This document shows, piece by piece, positions 17,864 through 27,093 of a DNA stretch of 64,000 nucleotides. Origin of the DNA: CAWATZ01 sp963784995 (GTDB lineage: Bacteria > Planctomycetota > Planctomycetia > Gemmatales > Gemmataceae). A program made the position numbers and the translations under genes. Location of the stretch: assembly GCA_963784995.1 (NCBI GenBank), contig CAWATZ010000001.1, positions 744,001-808,000 of the forward strand, read 5' to 3'. The notes below the pieces were generated by a model. The model saw nothing but the letters and a program-made list of their open reading frames with translations. It searched no databases and was not told where the DNA came from. How positions within the stretch are numbered: position 1 is the first letter of the stretch; the number at the start of each line of letters is the position of its first letter.

Positions 17864-20800
17864 TCAGCTGATCGCGCCAGCCTGGTTCACGGCATCGCAG
17901 ACGCTATTCGCCTGGCTCCTCCGGGCGGTGTTGCCGTCGTAGAGGACGCCGTTGACCGCCTGGGCGTTAGTGGCCAGCAGCAGATCCAGGACCGTCAGGG
18001 TGGTGTTGTTGGCCACGCCGAAAGCAGCGCCGCTGCTGCCGACGTTGACCGTGGCGGCGCCCACGCCGTCGCCGGAGACCGTGAAGCCGTACTGGGCGGC
18101 CACCCGGTTCGGGTCGAGCGAGGCGTTGGTGACGTACACCGCCAGGGCCGTCGCCAGCACCTGGGCGTCCAGCTTCGGTCCCTGCTGGAGGAAGTCCTGC
18201 TGGAACAGGGAGGCGACCGCGGCGTTGCTCGTGCCGGAAAGGTTGCTGCTGCCGGCCTGTGCGCCGTAGATGCTGGGCAGCGTCGCCGCCAGCCAATCCC
18301 CGAGTTGCGTGCCCGTGTCGCCGTTGAGGGCCTGAATCAGAGCCTGGCCATTCTTGTTGTGCCAGAAGCCGATGCCGGCCGTCTGGCCGCGCTGGACCGC
18401 GGCGCCGGCGGGCGGCTGCTCGCCGTAGTTGTAGTTGATGCCGTTGACGCCCTGAGCCAGCTGGACGAAGAACTGATCCGTGGCCGCGAGGCTGCCGTCG
18501 GCCGTGCCGACGCTGTCGATCCCCTGGACATAGCCGGCCGGCTGCGTCTCGCTCAGGGTGTACTGGCCGGGTCGGAGATTGCCGAACAGGTAAGTGCCGG
18601 CGCTGTCGGTCTTCTGCGACAGATTGACACCCTGACCCAAATCGTCCGTGCCGGTCAGGGTGATCGTCACGCCGGAAATGCTCTGCTCGCCGAAATCGAC
18701 CTGGCCATCGTCGTTGAAATCCTCGAAAACCAGGCCCGACAGGCTGGCCGGGGGCAGAACGGTCAGCGACGCGCTGCTGTCGCTGGACAGGAACCCGGCA
18801 GCGCCGCCGTAGACGGCGGTGATGGTGTGGGCGCCGACGGCGAGGCCCGAGGTCGTCCAGGCGGCCTGGCCGTTGACCAGCGGGGCCGTGCCGAGGACGG
18901 TGCTGCCGTCCTCGAAGGTGACGCTCCCGCTGGGCTGGCCCGCGACGGCGATGGCGGTGCTCACGCTGGCCGTGAAGGTCACCAACTGCCCCAGCAGCGG
19001 CGTTGCCGCCGAGGCGCTTGCGCTCGTGGTGGTCGCCACGACCACGTTTGTCAGAGTCAGCGGTCCCGGTGGGGCGCCCTGGGTCACCAGCTGGTTGCTG
19101 CCGGCGCTGCCATCGATCTTGAGGCCCGTCAGCGTACTGCCCAGGGCGAAGTTGATCATTTCACCGGCCCCGGTCAGTTGCGTCGGCGACAGGGTCAGCA
19201 CGTTGCTGCCCGCCGGGGCCTCGACCGTGACCTGTGTGGCTCCCGTGCTGCCCTGGAGCGTCACGGGACCAAGCAGGTTGCCCATGACTACGGTGAAGTT
19301 GCTGCTGCCGTTGCCGGCGGTGAGAGTGACCGGCGTGGCCGACGACAGGCCCTCCACGATGAACGTGTCGTTGCCGCTGCCGCCCAGGACGCTGAGACTG
19401 TGGGCGCCGCTGTAGCTGATCGGCGGCAGGTCGTTGACCTGCACCGTTGTGGCTGTGATGGTGTAGGTGCTGTCGGCCGTGCTGGCGCTGTCGTCGAGGA
19501 CGAGGTCGCTGCCGGCCGCGTTGAGGGTGAGTCCGGCGGGCGGCTGAGCGAGGGCGGCCGGGTTGAAGGTGTTGGTCCCGGAGCCGGGGTTGAGGGTGAA
19601 GGTGGTGCCGGCCGGAACGCCTTCAATGTCGTAGCTGCCGCTGATGGCGCCGGCGAGAGTGACCGCCTGGACGCCGCTGTAGCTGATCGTAATCGGGTCG
19701 CCGATGATGGTCTGGCCCGCAGCCGTGATCACGTAGGGGGTCGAGGGGTTAGCGTGGTCGTCGATGTACAGGGTGGTGTGGTTGGCTGACGAACTGGTGT
19801 CGCCGAAGACGTGGACGTCATCGCCGAGGGTCTTGTTCCCCTGGGCGTCGGTGTGATCGACGGTGACTGTATTACTGCCGCCGCTGGCGTAGATGCTCAC
19901 CGGAATGTTGGCGTGGGTACTCTGCACGGTGAAGACGTCGTCGCTGGCACCGCCGTTGATGACGACGCCCGTGACGTTGGAGTACGTCACCGTGGTGGTT
20001 ACGGGAATGTCGTAGACCAGGGCGCCGGTGATCGCGTCCGTTGCGATCACCTCGTCGGTGCGGGTCACGACGTGGTCGGTGACGGTGTACTGCGGGTTGG
20101 TGGCGATGTTGAGCCCGAAGCCGCTGTTCCGGGCCTGGCTCGGCGAAAGGTGGACCGGGGCATTGTTCTGGTCGTTCAGGTCCAGAGTGGTGTTGCCGCC
20201 GCCGTTGACGGTCACGCTACCAACGTTCTGGAGCAGCTGGGCGGCCGCGCCGACGTGGACGGTGTCCTGTCCCGCACCGGCATTGAGGACCACGGCCGCG
20301 GACGTGCCCTCGACGTTGAAGACGTTGCCGGTCGAGCCGACGTCAAGAGTCACGCCCTGGACGACAACCGCCTGTCTCGTTGCGCCGGTGATGGTGAGAC
20401 GATCAATGGCGGCGTATTGGATGTGGGCGATGCTCGTGCCGGTCATGGTGTCCTGCACACTTGGTCTCTGGCCACTCACCACAGTCTGATCCTTCACCGT
20501 CCACTGGTCCGTGAACGTCACGTCGCTCCCGGTGACGTCGAAGCTCGGACTGTGCCCGAAGGTCGTGAGTTGCTCGCCTCCGCCCTGGAATAAAACGAAG
20601 GCGGTCTGGTTCTGGTCGGCCTCGTCGTCCAGGCTCAAGGTCGTGCCGGCGCCGCCGTTGACTGTCAGGGCGCCGATGCTGTCGAGGCCGCTGTGGACGT
20701 CGCCGACGGTGACGGCGGCCGAACTGCCGGCATCGAGCGTCAGACCGCCGGAGGGAGTGCTCTCGATCTGGAAAGCGAAGGTGGTGAGATTCGCGCTCAG

Positions 20801-22222
20801 GATCGACGTGTCGGCGTCGGTCTCGACGGCCAGGCTGCTCATCCCGGTGTACTGGATCGTTTCCGAGGCGAACGCCACTTGCTGGCGACTGACCTCCAGG
20901 GAGTCGGACGGCGTATCGTCTTCCACAGTCAGGGTGTTCTGGTTGACGTCGATCTGCATGATGGGATCGCCTTTGTACGTCGGTGCATCGCCCCAGGGGT
21001 TTGACCCAGCGTTTTGGGGATCCGGCATGGCGCCGGGAGGAAGAGGCGTCCCATCCAGATAGGTCCACTCCTGCGTGGCAATGCCGGTCACGGTCACCTG
21101 GATGTCCAGGTCGCTGGTGACGGTGATGGCGTCCTGGTCCTTGCTCCCGGTGATGGTGAGCGACTTGACGTGGCTGACGTCGTAGGAGTAGACGACCTGC
21201 CCGTTGACGAGCAGCTCGAGGTTGCTCCCGTTGCGGTCCGCGCGGACAGTGTCCTGCATCCCGTCGGAACTGCCGGGCTCTTTGGTCATGTCCAGCATGA
21301 GGTCGTAGGAGCTGTTGTTGATGATCCCATCGATCCACCCAGCATATTGAGAGACACGCACACTCGAGCCGATCGTACCGAAGCCGCAGTCAGGCTGCTG
21401 GACGGTGGTGTAACTGTGGACGCCGACAATCTGGTTGCCGACCAGGTCTGGCCCACCGGAATCTCCTGACGCCATCATGGCCTCACTGGCGCCGAGCCCG
21501 AGGTCGCCCAGATGATTGTTGGCTGCTGTGCCATCGTCGAAGTCGAAATTCAGGATCTTGCCCGACGCATCGGTCGTATCGAAATGATTCTGGCCCTCAC
21601 GCTTGTCGTTGTAAACGTCCCCTGGCATGGAAGTGGCGCCACTCGTGCCAGTGCCGGTCAGCCCATACCCCACCAGGGTAAAGTTCGGGCTGGACGGACC
21701 AAAGTCATTGGCGCCACGGTACAGGTCGTAGTGCTGGGCGCCAGCCGGGGCGGCCGAGGGCAGCTGGAGGATGGCCAGGTCGTTGCCGTCCGCGGCACTG
21801 CCATCGAAACCGGGGGCTATAGTCACCGCGCTGCTTGGCACGTCGAACTCGATCCCCGAACCGATGCTCGAGGTCAGGAAGAAATACACTTTGAAGGTCC
21901 CCGAATCGACCTGCCCGTTGCTCCTCTCCGTGGTCTTGTCGGGGGCACTGACGACGTGGGCGGCCGTCAGTATGTGCATCCCATCGTACAGCAGGGAACC
22001 GCTCCCGATGGCGTTCTTGGGACCGACAATCTCAACGACGCCGTCATAGGCGCTGGGAGCCACAATCGGGTCCGGGATGGCCGTGGCGCCCACGACCGGC
22101 GCCAATCGCTCTTCCAGCCGCTCCAGCACCAGCTGGCGCGGCTTCCGCCGTCCGGTTCCGCCAGCACGCTCCGGCCGCTGGAACCTCTGCATAAGCCAAC
22201 GCTTCAAGCTCTTCGAGAACAT
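17864..22222 (-). CDS. Giant exported trypsin-like (S1) protein with Ig-like and SdrD-B-like domains
   Basis: A 1452-residue protein from ATG 22222, behind AAGGGAGG. The N-terminus is basic with LERLEERLAPV. A chymotrypsin-fold domain follows with all three catalytic motifs: TAAHVV (His about 89), NDLAILQL (Asp about 148) and GDSGGP (Ser about 255). A long region of repeated beta modules comes next, with phrases such as LTINGGA, ISYSGV-AVTLAG and DTFIVEGLSS. Then an Ig-like domain (about 1130-1210, SGSVTFEDGS), an SdrD-B-like domain (GLVFEDFNDDGQVDFGE) and a C-terminal region of about 180 residues. It is probably a secreted or surface-anchored protease/adhesin. Preceded by the fifth copy of the structured leader. 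Confidence 0.87.
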   Translation of the reverse strand: MFSKSLKRWLMQRFQRPERAGGTGRRKPRQLVLERLEERLAPVVGATAIPDPIVAPSAYDGVVEIVGPKNAIGSGSLLYDGMHILTAAHVVSAPDKTTERSNGQVDSGTFKVYFFLTSSIGSGIEFDVPSSAVTIAPGFDGSAADGNDLAILQLPSAAPAGAQHYDLYRGANDFGPSSPNFTLVGYGLTGTGTSGATSMPGDVYNDKREGQNHFDTTDASGKILNFDFDDGTAANNHLGDLGLGASEAMMASGDSGGPDLVGNQIVGVHSYTTVQQPDCGFGTIGSSVRVSQYAGWIDGIINNSSYDLMLDMTKEPGSSDGMQDTVRADRNGSNLELLVNGQVVYSYDVSHVKSLTITGSKDQDAITVTSDLDIQVTVTGIATQEWTYLDGTPLPPGAMPDPQNAGSNPWGDAPTYKGDPIMQIDVNQNTLTVEDDTPSDSLEVSRQQVAFASETIQYTGMSSLAVETDADTSILSANLTTFAFQIESTPSGGLTLDAGSSAAVTVGDVHSGLDSIGALTVNGGAGTTLSLDDEADQNQTAFVLFQGGGEQLTTFGHSPSFDVTGSDVTFTDQWTVKDQTVVSGQRPSVQDTMTGTSIAHIQYAAIDRLTITGATRQAVVVQGVTLDVGSTGNVFNVEGTSAAVVLNAGAGQDTVHVGAAAQLLQNVGSVTVNGGGNTTLDLNDQNNAPVHLSPSQARNSGFGLNIATNPQYTVTDHVVTRTDEVIATDAITGALVYDIPVTTTVTYSNVTGVVINGGASDDVFTVQSTHANIPVSIYASGGSNTVTVDHTDAQGNKTLGDDVHVFGDTSSSANHTTLYIDDHANPSTPYVITAAGQTIIGDPITISYSGVQAVTLAGAISGSYDIEGVPAGTTFTLNPGSGTNTFNPAALAQPPAGLTLNAAGSDLVLDDSASTADSTYTITATTVQVNDLPPISYSGAHSLSVLGGSGNDTFIVEGLSSATPVTLTAGNGSSNFTVVMGNLLGPVTLQGSTGATQVTVEAPAGSNVLTLSPTQLTGAGEMINFALGSTLTGLKIDGSAGSNQLVTQGAPPGPLTLTNVVVATTTSASASAATPLLGQLVTFTASVSTAIAVAGQPSGSVTFEDGSTVLGTAPLVNGQAAWTTSGLAVGAHTITAVYGGAAGFLSSDSSASLTVLPPASLSGLVFEDFNDDGQVDFGEQSISGVTITLTGTDDLGQGVNLSQKTDSAGTYLFGNLRPGQYTLSETQPAGYVQGIDSVGTADGSLAATDQFFVQLAQGVNGINYNYGEQPPAGAAVQRGQTAGIGFWHNKNGQALIQALNGDTGTQLGDWLAATLPSIYGAQAGSSNLSGTSNAAVASLFQQDFLQQGPKLDAQVLATALAVYVTNASLDPNRVAAQYGFTVSGDGVGAATVNVGSSGAAFGVANNTTLTVLDLLLATNAQAVNGVLYDGNTARRSQANSVCDAVNQAGAIS

Positions 22223-22350
22223 GGGACCTCCCTTGACGATCCTGGAAGCTGGTCCGCGATTGCATGAGGCGGCCGTTCCCCGTGCGCAGACCGAGCGCCA
22301 AGGGCGTACCGTGACTGGCGAGGATCTGCCTGGCGGCAAGTCCTCACCGG
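22223..22350 (-). promoter_or_regulatory. Structured 5' leader, copy E (diverged)
   Basis: The invariant GGCGCTCGGTCTGCG is kept. The inner stem is GGTCTGCG with CGCGGACC (22285-22292 and 22251-22258), and the outer stem is GGTGAGGA with TCCTCGCC (22341-22348 and 22317-22324). Both carry substitutions that keep pairing through G-U pairs. It precedes the S1 protease rather than a CSLREA gene. Confidence 0.55.
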
Positions 22351-22399
22351 TCGCTGTTAGTGGCAGTCAGTGGTCAGTGGTGAGTTGGTAGTTGGTTAC

Positions 22400-25300
22400 T
22401 CATTCCTGTTTGTTTTGGGCCGCTGCGACGTCGCGGAGCAGCTTCTGGAAATCCTCCCGACTCCGCAGCGCAGCGAAGGATCGATCCGTCTTCAGCTGCT
22501 CCAGTTTCCTGGCCCTGCCGGCGAGCGCCTGGCGCAGCAAGTTGACCGCCTGGTCGCCATAGGTTCGGGCCAGCGCTTTCCGTTCCGCCTCCGGCAGGCG
22601 GGTGTCCTTCTCGGCCAGCGGCACACACTGCGCCAGCAGGGCCGCACTGTCATAGGCCTGGGCCGCGTCTCCGGCGAAGGCCCGGCTCCATTCCTGGGCG
22701 GTCGCGGCCGCCGCCTTGTGATCCTTCAGTTCCACCAGCACGTCGCCCAGCTTGTCGTACTGGCCGCGCAGCCGCTTGAGGTAGTCGGGGTGGCGAGGGT
22801 TCTTCGCCAGGGCCCTGCGCTGGTGGTCGATGGCCTGTTCAAACAACGGCCGGGCGCTGGTCCAATCCATCTGGCCGCCGAACAACGTGGCCAGGTTGCC
22901 CAGGCTCATGCTCAGTTCGCTTTCGTGGTCCGGCGCGCCCGGCTGGATGGCGATCAGTTTCTCGTGAGCGGTGATCGCATCACGGAAAGCGCTCTGAGCA
23001 TCCTGGGGACGGTTGGTGGCGGCCAGGGCGGCGCCCAGGTTATTCAAAATCTGGGCGAGAACCCGCTGGTATTCCGCAATCTCGGGAAGCGCCCGGGTCA
23101 GCTCCCGCATAATCTCCAAAGCAGCGCGGTAATCCGCTTCGGCATTCACCAGGTCGCGGCTGCCATGCCGGGCCATGCCCCGGCCATTCAGGATGCTGGC
23201 GACGGAGAAGCGGTAGGAATGCACAGCCGGAAAGGCGTCGGCGAGCGGCCGATTGACCTCCAGGGCCGACTGGAACACCTCGACCGCTTCCCGGGGTGCG
23301 CCGGTGGTCCGGAGCAGCTCGCCCAGGTTGTGCCAGCCGGTGGCCAGGTTGTGGCGATAACTGGGCAAGGTTGGAAAGGTCGCGGAGAGCTGCTGCAAGG
23401 CGGCGATGGCCGCGCGGTAACGCTCGGCTGCCTCCTTCGGTCGGTTGGTGAAGCGGTAGAGGTTGCCCAGGCTCTTGTAACTTTCCGCCAGCTCCTCGCG
23501 GTAGGCGGCCACGTTGGGATGTTGCCGATCGAGTTCTTCCTGCAGCGTCACCGCGGCCCGGAAGTCCTCCTCGGCCTTCCGCGGTTGGCCGAGGGTGCGG
23601 CGCACGTTGCCGCGCTGCACGTGGCTGCGGGCCAGCCCCTGGCGATACTCCGGTTGGTCGGGACGTTCCTCCCGCAGGTGCTGCTGGAGTGCCAGGGCTT
23701 CCTGGTAAGCGGCCTCCGCTGCCGGCAGTCGTCTGGTCTGTTGCAGCAGGTTGCCCAGGTAAAAATGGGTGGACGCCAGGTCTGCAAGGTAGTCCGTGTT
23801 GGCCGGATACTGAGCGGCGAGGGGAAGCTGGATGGCAAGGGCATCGTTGTAGGCCGTCTCCGCCTTCTCGGTCCGGCCGGTGAGCCACAGCAACCGGCCG
23901 AGCTGGCGCTGGCTCTGGGCCAGATGATGGCGATACTCGGGCTGGTCGGAGAAGTCAGCGGCCAGGTCCTGATAGAGGGCCACGGCCCGGCGATTGGCCG
24001 CCTCCGCCGCCTGGTGCTGCCCCAGCAGCCACAGGATCTGCCCCACCCGCGCCTGGGCGTCGGCGACTCCGGAGCGCGAGGCGGGATCCTCGGCCGTGTC
24101 CTGGGCCAGCTCCTCGTACCAGACCAGGGCCTGCTCGAGAAAGCGCTTGTGCTCCGGCAACAGCTCCTGCTGCTTGCCGAGCCAGTCCTCGACGATCTGC
24201 GACGACATCGCGTTGAGCGCCAGGCGAAGCTGCTGCCGGCGGCGACCTTCCTCCTGCCGGGCCGCGTCAGTCCGCTTCTGCTCTTGCCGGATCATCTGGT
24301 TATTGATCGCCAGCCCGCCCACCACGCCGAGGAGGCCGAGCAGGGCCAACCCCGCCGCCGACAAACTCCCCTTGTGCCGCCGCGCGAACTTGCGGAGCCG
24401 GTACAGCGTCGATGGCGGGCAGGCCAGCACCGGCTCGTCCTGAAGGTAACGCTGCACGTCGGCCGCGAAGGCGCTGGCCGATTCGTAGCGGCGGTTGCGA
24501 TCCTTCTCCAGCGCCCGCAGGACGATCCAGTCCAGTTCGCCGCGCACCACCCGGGTCAGCCGGGCGGGGTCCATCCGCCGCTGCGCCGAGATCGACGGCA
24601 GCGATTCCTTCGAGTCCGACAGCCGCAGGCTCGGCCGGGGCGGCTCCTCCTCGCGGATCATCCGCAGCACTTCCAGCAGCACCGCCTCTTTCAGGCGCTT
24701 CCGTTCCAGAGGCGTTGTGCCGGTCAGCAACTCGTAGAGCAGCACGCCGAGGGAGTAGACGTCGCTGCGCGTGTCGATGTCCAGCTGGTTGAACTCGGCC
24801 TGCTCGGGGCTCATGTATTCCAGCGTGCCCACCACCGCACCAAAGCCGGTGAGCAGCGTATGCTCCGTCAACTGTTGCCCGGTGGCCTTGGCGATGCCGA
24901 AGTCGATCACCTTGGGTATCGGCTTGCCGTCGTAACTGGCGACCAGGACGTTGGAGGGCTTGACGTCACGGTGGATGATGCCCTTGGTGTGCGCGTGCTG
25001 GATCGCCTGGCAGACCGGCACAAACAGTTCCAGCCGCTCCCGGGGCGTCAGGCGGTTCTCGTCACAGTAACGGGTGATGGGCACCCCCTTGACCAGCTCC
25101 ATCACGAAGAAGGGTCGGCTGGTCTCCGTCGTGCCGGCGTCCAGCACCCGGGCAATGTTGGGATGGTCCATCAGGGCCAGGGCTTGCCGCTCGGCCTGAA
25201 AGCGGGCGATGACCTGGGCGCTGTCCAGGCCGGGCTTGATGAGTTTCAGCGCCACCAGCCGTTTGACCGGCTCGGTCTGCTGAGCGACGTAGACGCTGCC

Positions 25301-25579
25301 CATGCCGCCCTCCCCGATCGCTTGCACCAGCTTGTAGGAGCCGACCTTCGTGCCGAGGCCGGGGATGACTGGTTGATCGACCGTCGGACTCAGCTCGGCC
25401 TGCGGCGACTCGTGGAAGGAGCCGATCTCGGCGCGGGCACGCAAGAGCTTCTCGACCTCGGCACGGAGGCCGCTATCGCCGCCGCAGGCTCGCTCCAGGA
25501 ACGCCGGCCATTGCTCCGGCGCGTGTGCCTCCAGCGCTTCCAGAAAGATCACTTTGGCCTGATTGGTTGGATCACTCAC
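22400..25579 (-). CDS. Ser/Thr protein kinase with TPR-like tail
   Basis: A 1059-residue kinase. The GTG at 25579 has GGGAGGGAG upstream and begins SDPTNQAKVIFLEALEAH, a typical N-terminus for these kinases; upstream codons are not conserved. The kinase domain spans residues about 80-365: GEGGMGSV, the VALKL lysine about 112, HRDVKPSN, DFGIA, SPEQ. One transmembrane helix (GLALLGLLGVVGGLAI) is followed by a charged coil, then about ten TPR-like helical pairs (ARVGQILWLLGQHQAAEAANR, LGNLYRFTNRPKEAAERYRAA and similar). The tail probably binds partner proteins. It forms an operon-like pair with the ECF gene 25684-26250. Confidence 0.93.
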   Translation of the reverse strand: MSDPTNQAKVIFLEALEAHAPEQWPAFLERACGGDSGLRAEVEKLLRARAEIGSFHESPQAELSPTVDQPVIPGLGTKVGSYKLVQAIGEGGMGSVYVAQQTEPVKRLVALKLIKPGLDSAQVIARFQAERQALALMDHPNIARVLDAGTTETSRPFFVMELVKGVPITRYCDENRLTPRERLELFVPVCQAIQHAHTKGIIHRDVKPSNVLVASYDGKPIPKVIDFGIAKATGQQLTEHTLLTGFGAVVGTLEYMSPEQAEFNQLDIDTRSDVYSLGVLLYELLTGTTPLERKRLKEAVLLEVLRMIREEEPPRPSLRLSDSKESLPSISAQRRMDPARLTRVVRGELDWIVLRALEKDRNRRYESASAFAADVQRYLQDEPVLACPPSTLYRLRKFARRHKGSLSAAGLALLGLLGVVGGLAINNQMIRQEQKRTDAARQEEGRRRQQLRLALNAMSSQIVEDWLGKQQELLPEHKRFLEQALVWYEELAQDTAEDPASRSGVADAQARVGQILWLLGQHQAAEAANRRAVALYQDLAADFSDQPEYRHHLAQSQRQLGRLLWLTGRTEKAETAYNDALAIQLPLAAQYPANTDYLADLASTHFYLGNLLQQTRRLPAAEAAYQEALALQQHLREERPDQPEYRQGLARSHVQRGNVRRTLGQPRKAEEDFRAAVTLQEELDRQHPNVAAYREELAESYKSLGNLYRFTNRPKEAAERYRAAIAALQQLSATFPTLPSYRHNLATGWHNLGELLRTTGAPREAVEVFQSALEVNRPLADAFPAVHSYRFSVASILNGRGMARHGSRDLVNAEADYRAALEIMRELTRALPEIAEYQRVLAQILNNLGAALAATNRPQDAQSAFRDAITAHEKLIAIQPGAPDHESELSMSLGNLATLFGGQMDWTSARPLFEQAIDHQRRALAKNPRHPDYLKRLRGQYDKLGDVLVELKDHKAAAATAQEWSRAFAGDAAQAYDSAALLAQCVPLAEKDTRLPEAERKALARTYGDQAVNLLRQALAGRARKLEQLKTDRSFAALRSREDFQKLLRDVAAAQNKQE

Positions 25580-25683
25580 GATGCTCCCTCCCGCAGCACG
25601 AACTCCGCTCTGTCTCCCAGTGCGGATTCGGCCAGCTGTTTTTCTCACGACCGAAGGAAAAAAGAAAACGAACTGCTCCAGGA

Positions 25684-26250
25684 TCAGGACTCCCCGACGC
25701 CTCGCAGCTCGGCATGGAGCCAGACGCGGGCATAGTTCCAGTGTCGGTAGGCCGTTGCGGTAGACATGCCGAGGGCCTTGCCGGCCTCGTCCACGCTCAG
25801 GCCCGCGAAACAACGCAGCTCGACCAGCCGGGCCGCCGCCGGGTCGCCGTTCGCCAGCTTGGCCAGGGCCTCATCGACAGCCAGGAGCTGGTCCGGGGTG
25901 GCCGTGGTCGCCAGGTCGATGGCATCGACGTCAAGCCGCTGCCGGCCGCCGCCGCGCTTGTCCGCACGCTTCTGCCGGGCCCGATCGACGAGGATGCGGC
26001 GCATGGCCTCGGCCGCGGCGGCAAAGAAGTGGCCGCGGCTGTTCCACTGCTGCGCCTGCTTCACGTCCACCAGCCGCAGGTACGCCTCGTGAACCAGGGC
26101 CGTCGCCTGCAGCGTCTGGCCCGATGGCTCCGCCGCCAGCTTCTGGGCGGCCAGCCGGCGCAGCTCATCGTAGACCAGCGGCAACAGCTGGGCAGCAGCA
26201 GATGGATCGCCTTGCTCGATGCTGGACAGGATGTGGGTGACGTCGCTCAT
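25684..26250 (-). CDS. ECF-type RNA polymerase sigma factor (TIGR02999-like)
   Basis: A 188-residue sigma factor from ATG 26250 (MSDVTHILSSIEQGDPSAAA). Region 2 has LVHEAYLRLVDVKQ and HFFAAAAEAMRRILVDRARQK; region 4 has LSVDEAGKALGMSTATAYRHW. It lies 104 bases upstream of the TPR kinase on the same strand. The internal similarity to the other three minus-strand ECF genes indicates lineage-specific expansion. Confidence 0.92.
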   Translation of the reverse strand: MSDVTHILSSIEQGDPSAAAQLLPLVYDELRRLAAQKLAAEPSGQTLQATALVHEAYLRLVDVKQAQQWNSRGHFFAAAAEAMRRILVDRARQKRADKRGGGRQRLDVDAIDLATTATPDQLLAVDEALAKLANGDPAAARLVELRCFAGLSVDEAGKALGMSTATAYRHWNYARVWLHAELRGVGES

Positions 26251-26310
26251 GCGACCGAAGATACCAGCCAGGAATCGGCCTGGCAAGGCGCCACGCCCGC
26301 TCACCTATCC

Positions 26311-26976
26311 TTACAGAATCCCGTACTTGCGGAAGACGTCGCCGGCCTTCATCCCGGCCCGGATGGCGTCGCGGACCACGTTCTCGGCATGGACCTTGTC
26401 CCAGGCCCGGCCGATGGCCTCGGCCTCCGCCTCGCGCGGCACGACGACCACGCCATCTTCGTCCGCCAGCACCAGATCGCCCGGACAGAAGCGCACGCCG
26501 TCGATCTCTACCACCACGTCCAGATCGACCACGCGCTGCCGATTCTTGCTGTCATAGGGACAAACGCCGCGAGCGAAGACGGCAAAGCCCATGCGCCGCA
26601 TCACGGCCAGGTCGCGCACCGCCCCATCGACGATGGCCCCGACACAGCCCCGGTTGCGCGCCGCCGTGGACAGCAGCTCGCCCCAGATGCCCGAACGCAT
26701 CGAGCCCCCCGCCGCGGCCAGCAGCACGTCGTCGGGGTTGCATTCGTCAACGGCCCGCAACTCCAGCTCGTAGGGGCGTGGGTCCTCGTGAGCCATGTCG
26801 GCCCAGAGGGTGGTCTTGCAGCGGCCGGCCAGCAGCGTGCTGGTCGTCAGCGGCCGGATCGGCACGCGCGGGCACTGGTGGCGCAGGCCCAGCCCATCCA
26901 GGGCGTCGCACACCACCGCACAGCTCAGGTGCTGCCGGATCATCTCCAGGGTAATTGGCTCTCTTGGCTTGCTCAT
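26311..26976 (-). CDS. RraA-family protein (HMG/CHA aldolase-like)
   Basis: 221 residues from ATG 26976 with AAGGGAG upstream. The fold signature GAIVDGAVRDLAVMRRMGFAVFARG (shown here as GAIVDGAVRD then GFAVFARG) carries the glycine-rich turn and the Arg-Asp pair that binds substrate and metal in the RraA/4-hydroxy-4-methyl-2-oxoglutarate aldolase family. CPGDLVLADEDGVVVVP is also typical. Members are either RNase E regulators or class II aldolases; the conserved R-D and the D-x-D region make an aldolase or oxaloacetate decarboxylase more likely. It diverges from the exonuclease gene at 27094. Confidence 0.85.
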   Translation of the reverse strand: MSKPREPITLEMIRQHLSCAVVCDALDGLGLRHQCPRVPIRPLTTSTLLAGRCKTTLWADMAHEDPRPYELELRAVDECNPDDVLLAAAGGSMRSGIWGELLSTAARNRGCVGAIVDGAVRDLAVMRRMGFAVFARGVCPYDSKNRQRVVDLDVVVEIDGVRFCPGDLVLADEDGVVVVPREAEAEAIGRAWDKVHAENVVRDAIRAGMKAGDVFRKYGIL

Positions 26977-27093
26977 TGGCTCCCTTTCTCGCGACGTTTT
27001 CTGACAATTCGAGCCGCAAACGCCTTGCATTTGCCGGCTTCTGCCCTGACAATCACAGCAGGGCTTTCGTCTCAGTGCAACGGAAATCCTGTT

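Noticed and set aside
18305..19789. Long plus-strand ORF opposite the S1 protease
   Set aside because: Antisense of a GC-rich gene with a strong start, leader and catalytic triad on the other strand.
22370..25735. 1121-codon plus-strand ORF opposite the TPR kinase
   Set aside because: A shadow of the high-GC kinase gene on the minus strand; its product is low-complexity (Gln/Arg/Leu-rich) and has no domain, while the minus-strand reading has all kinase motifs.
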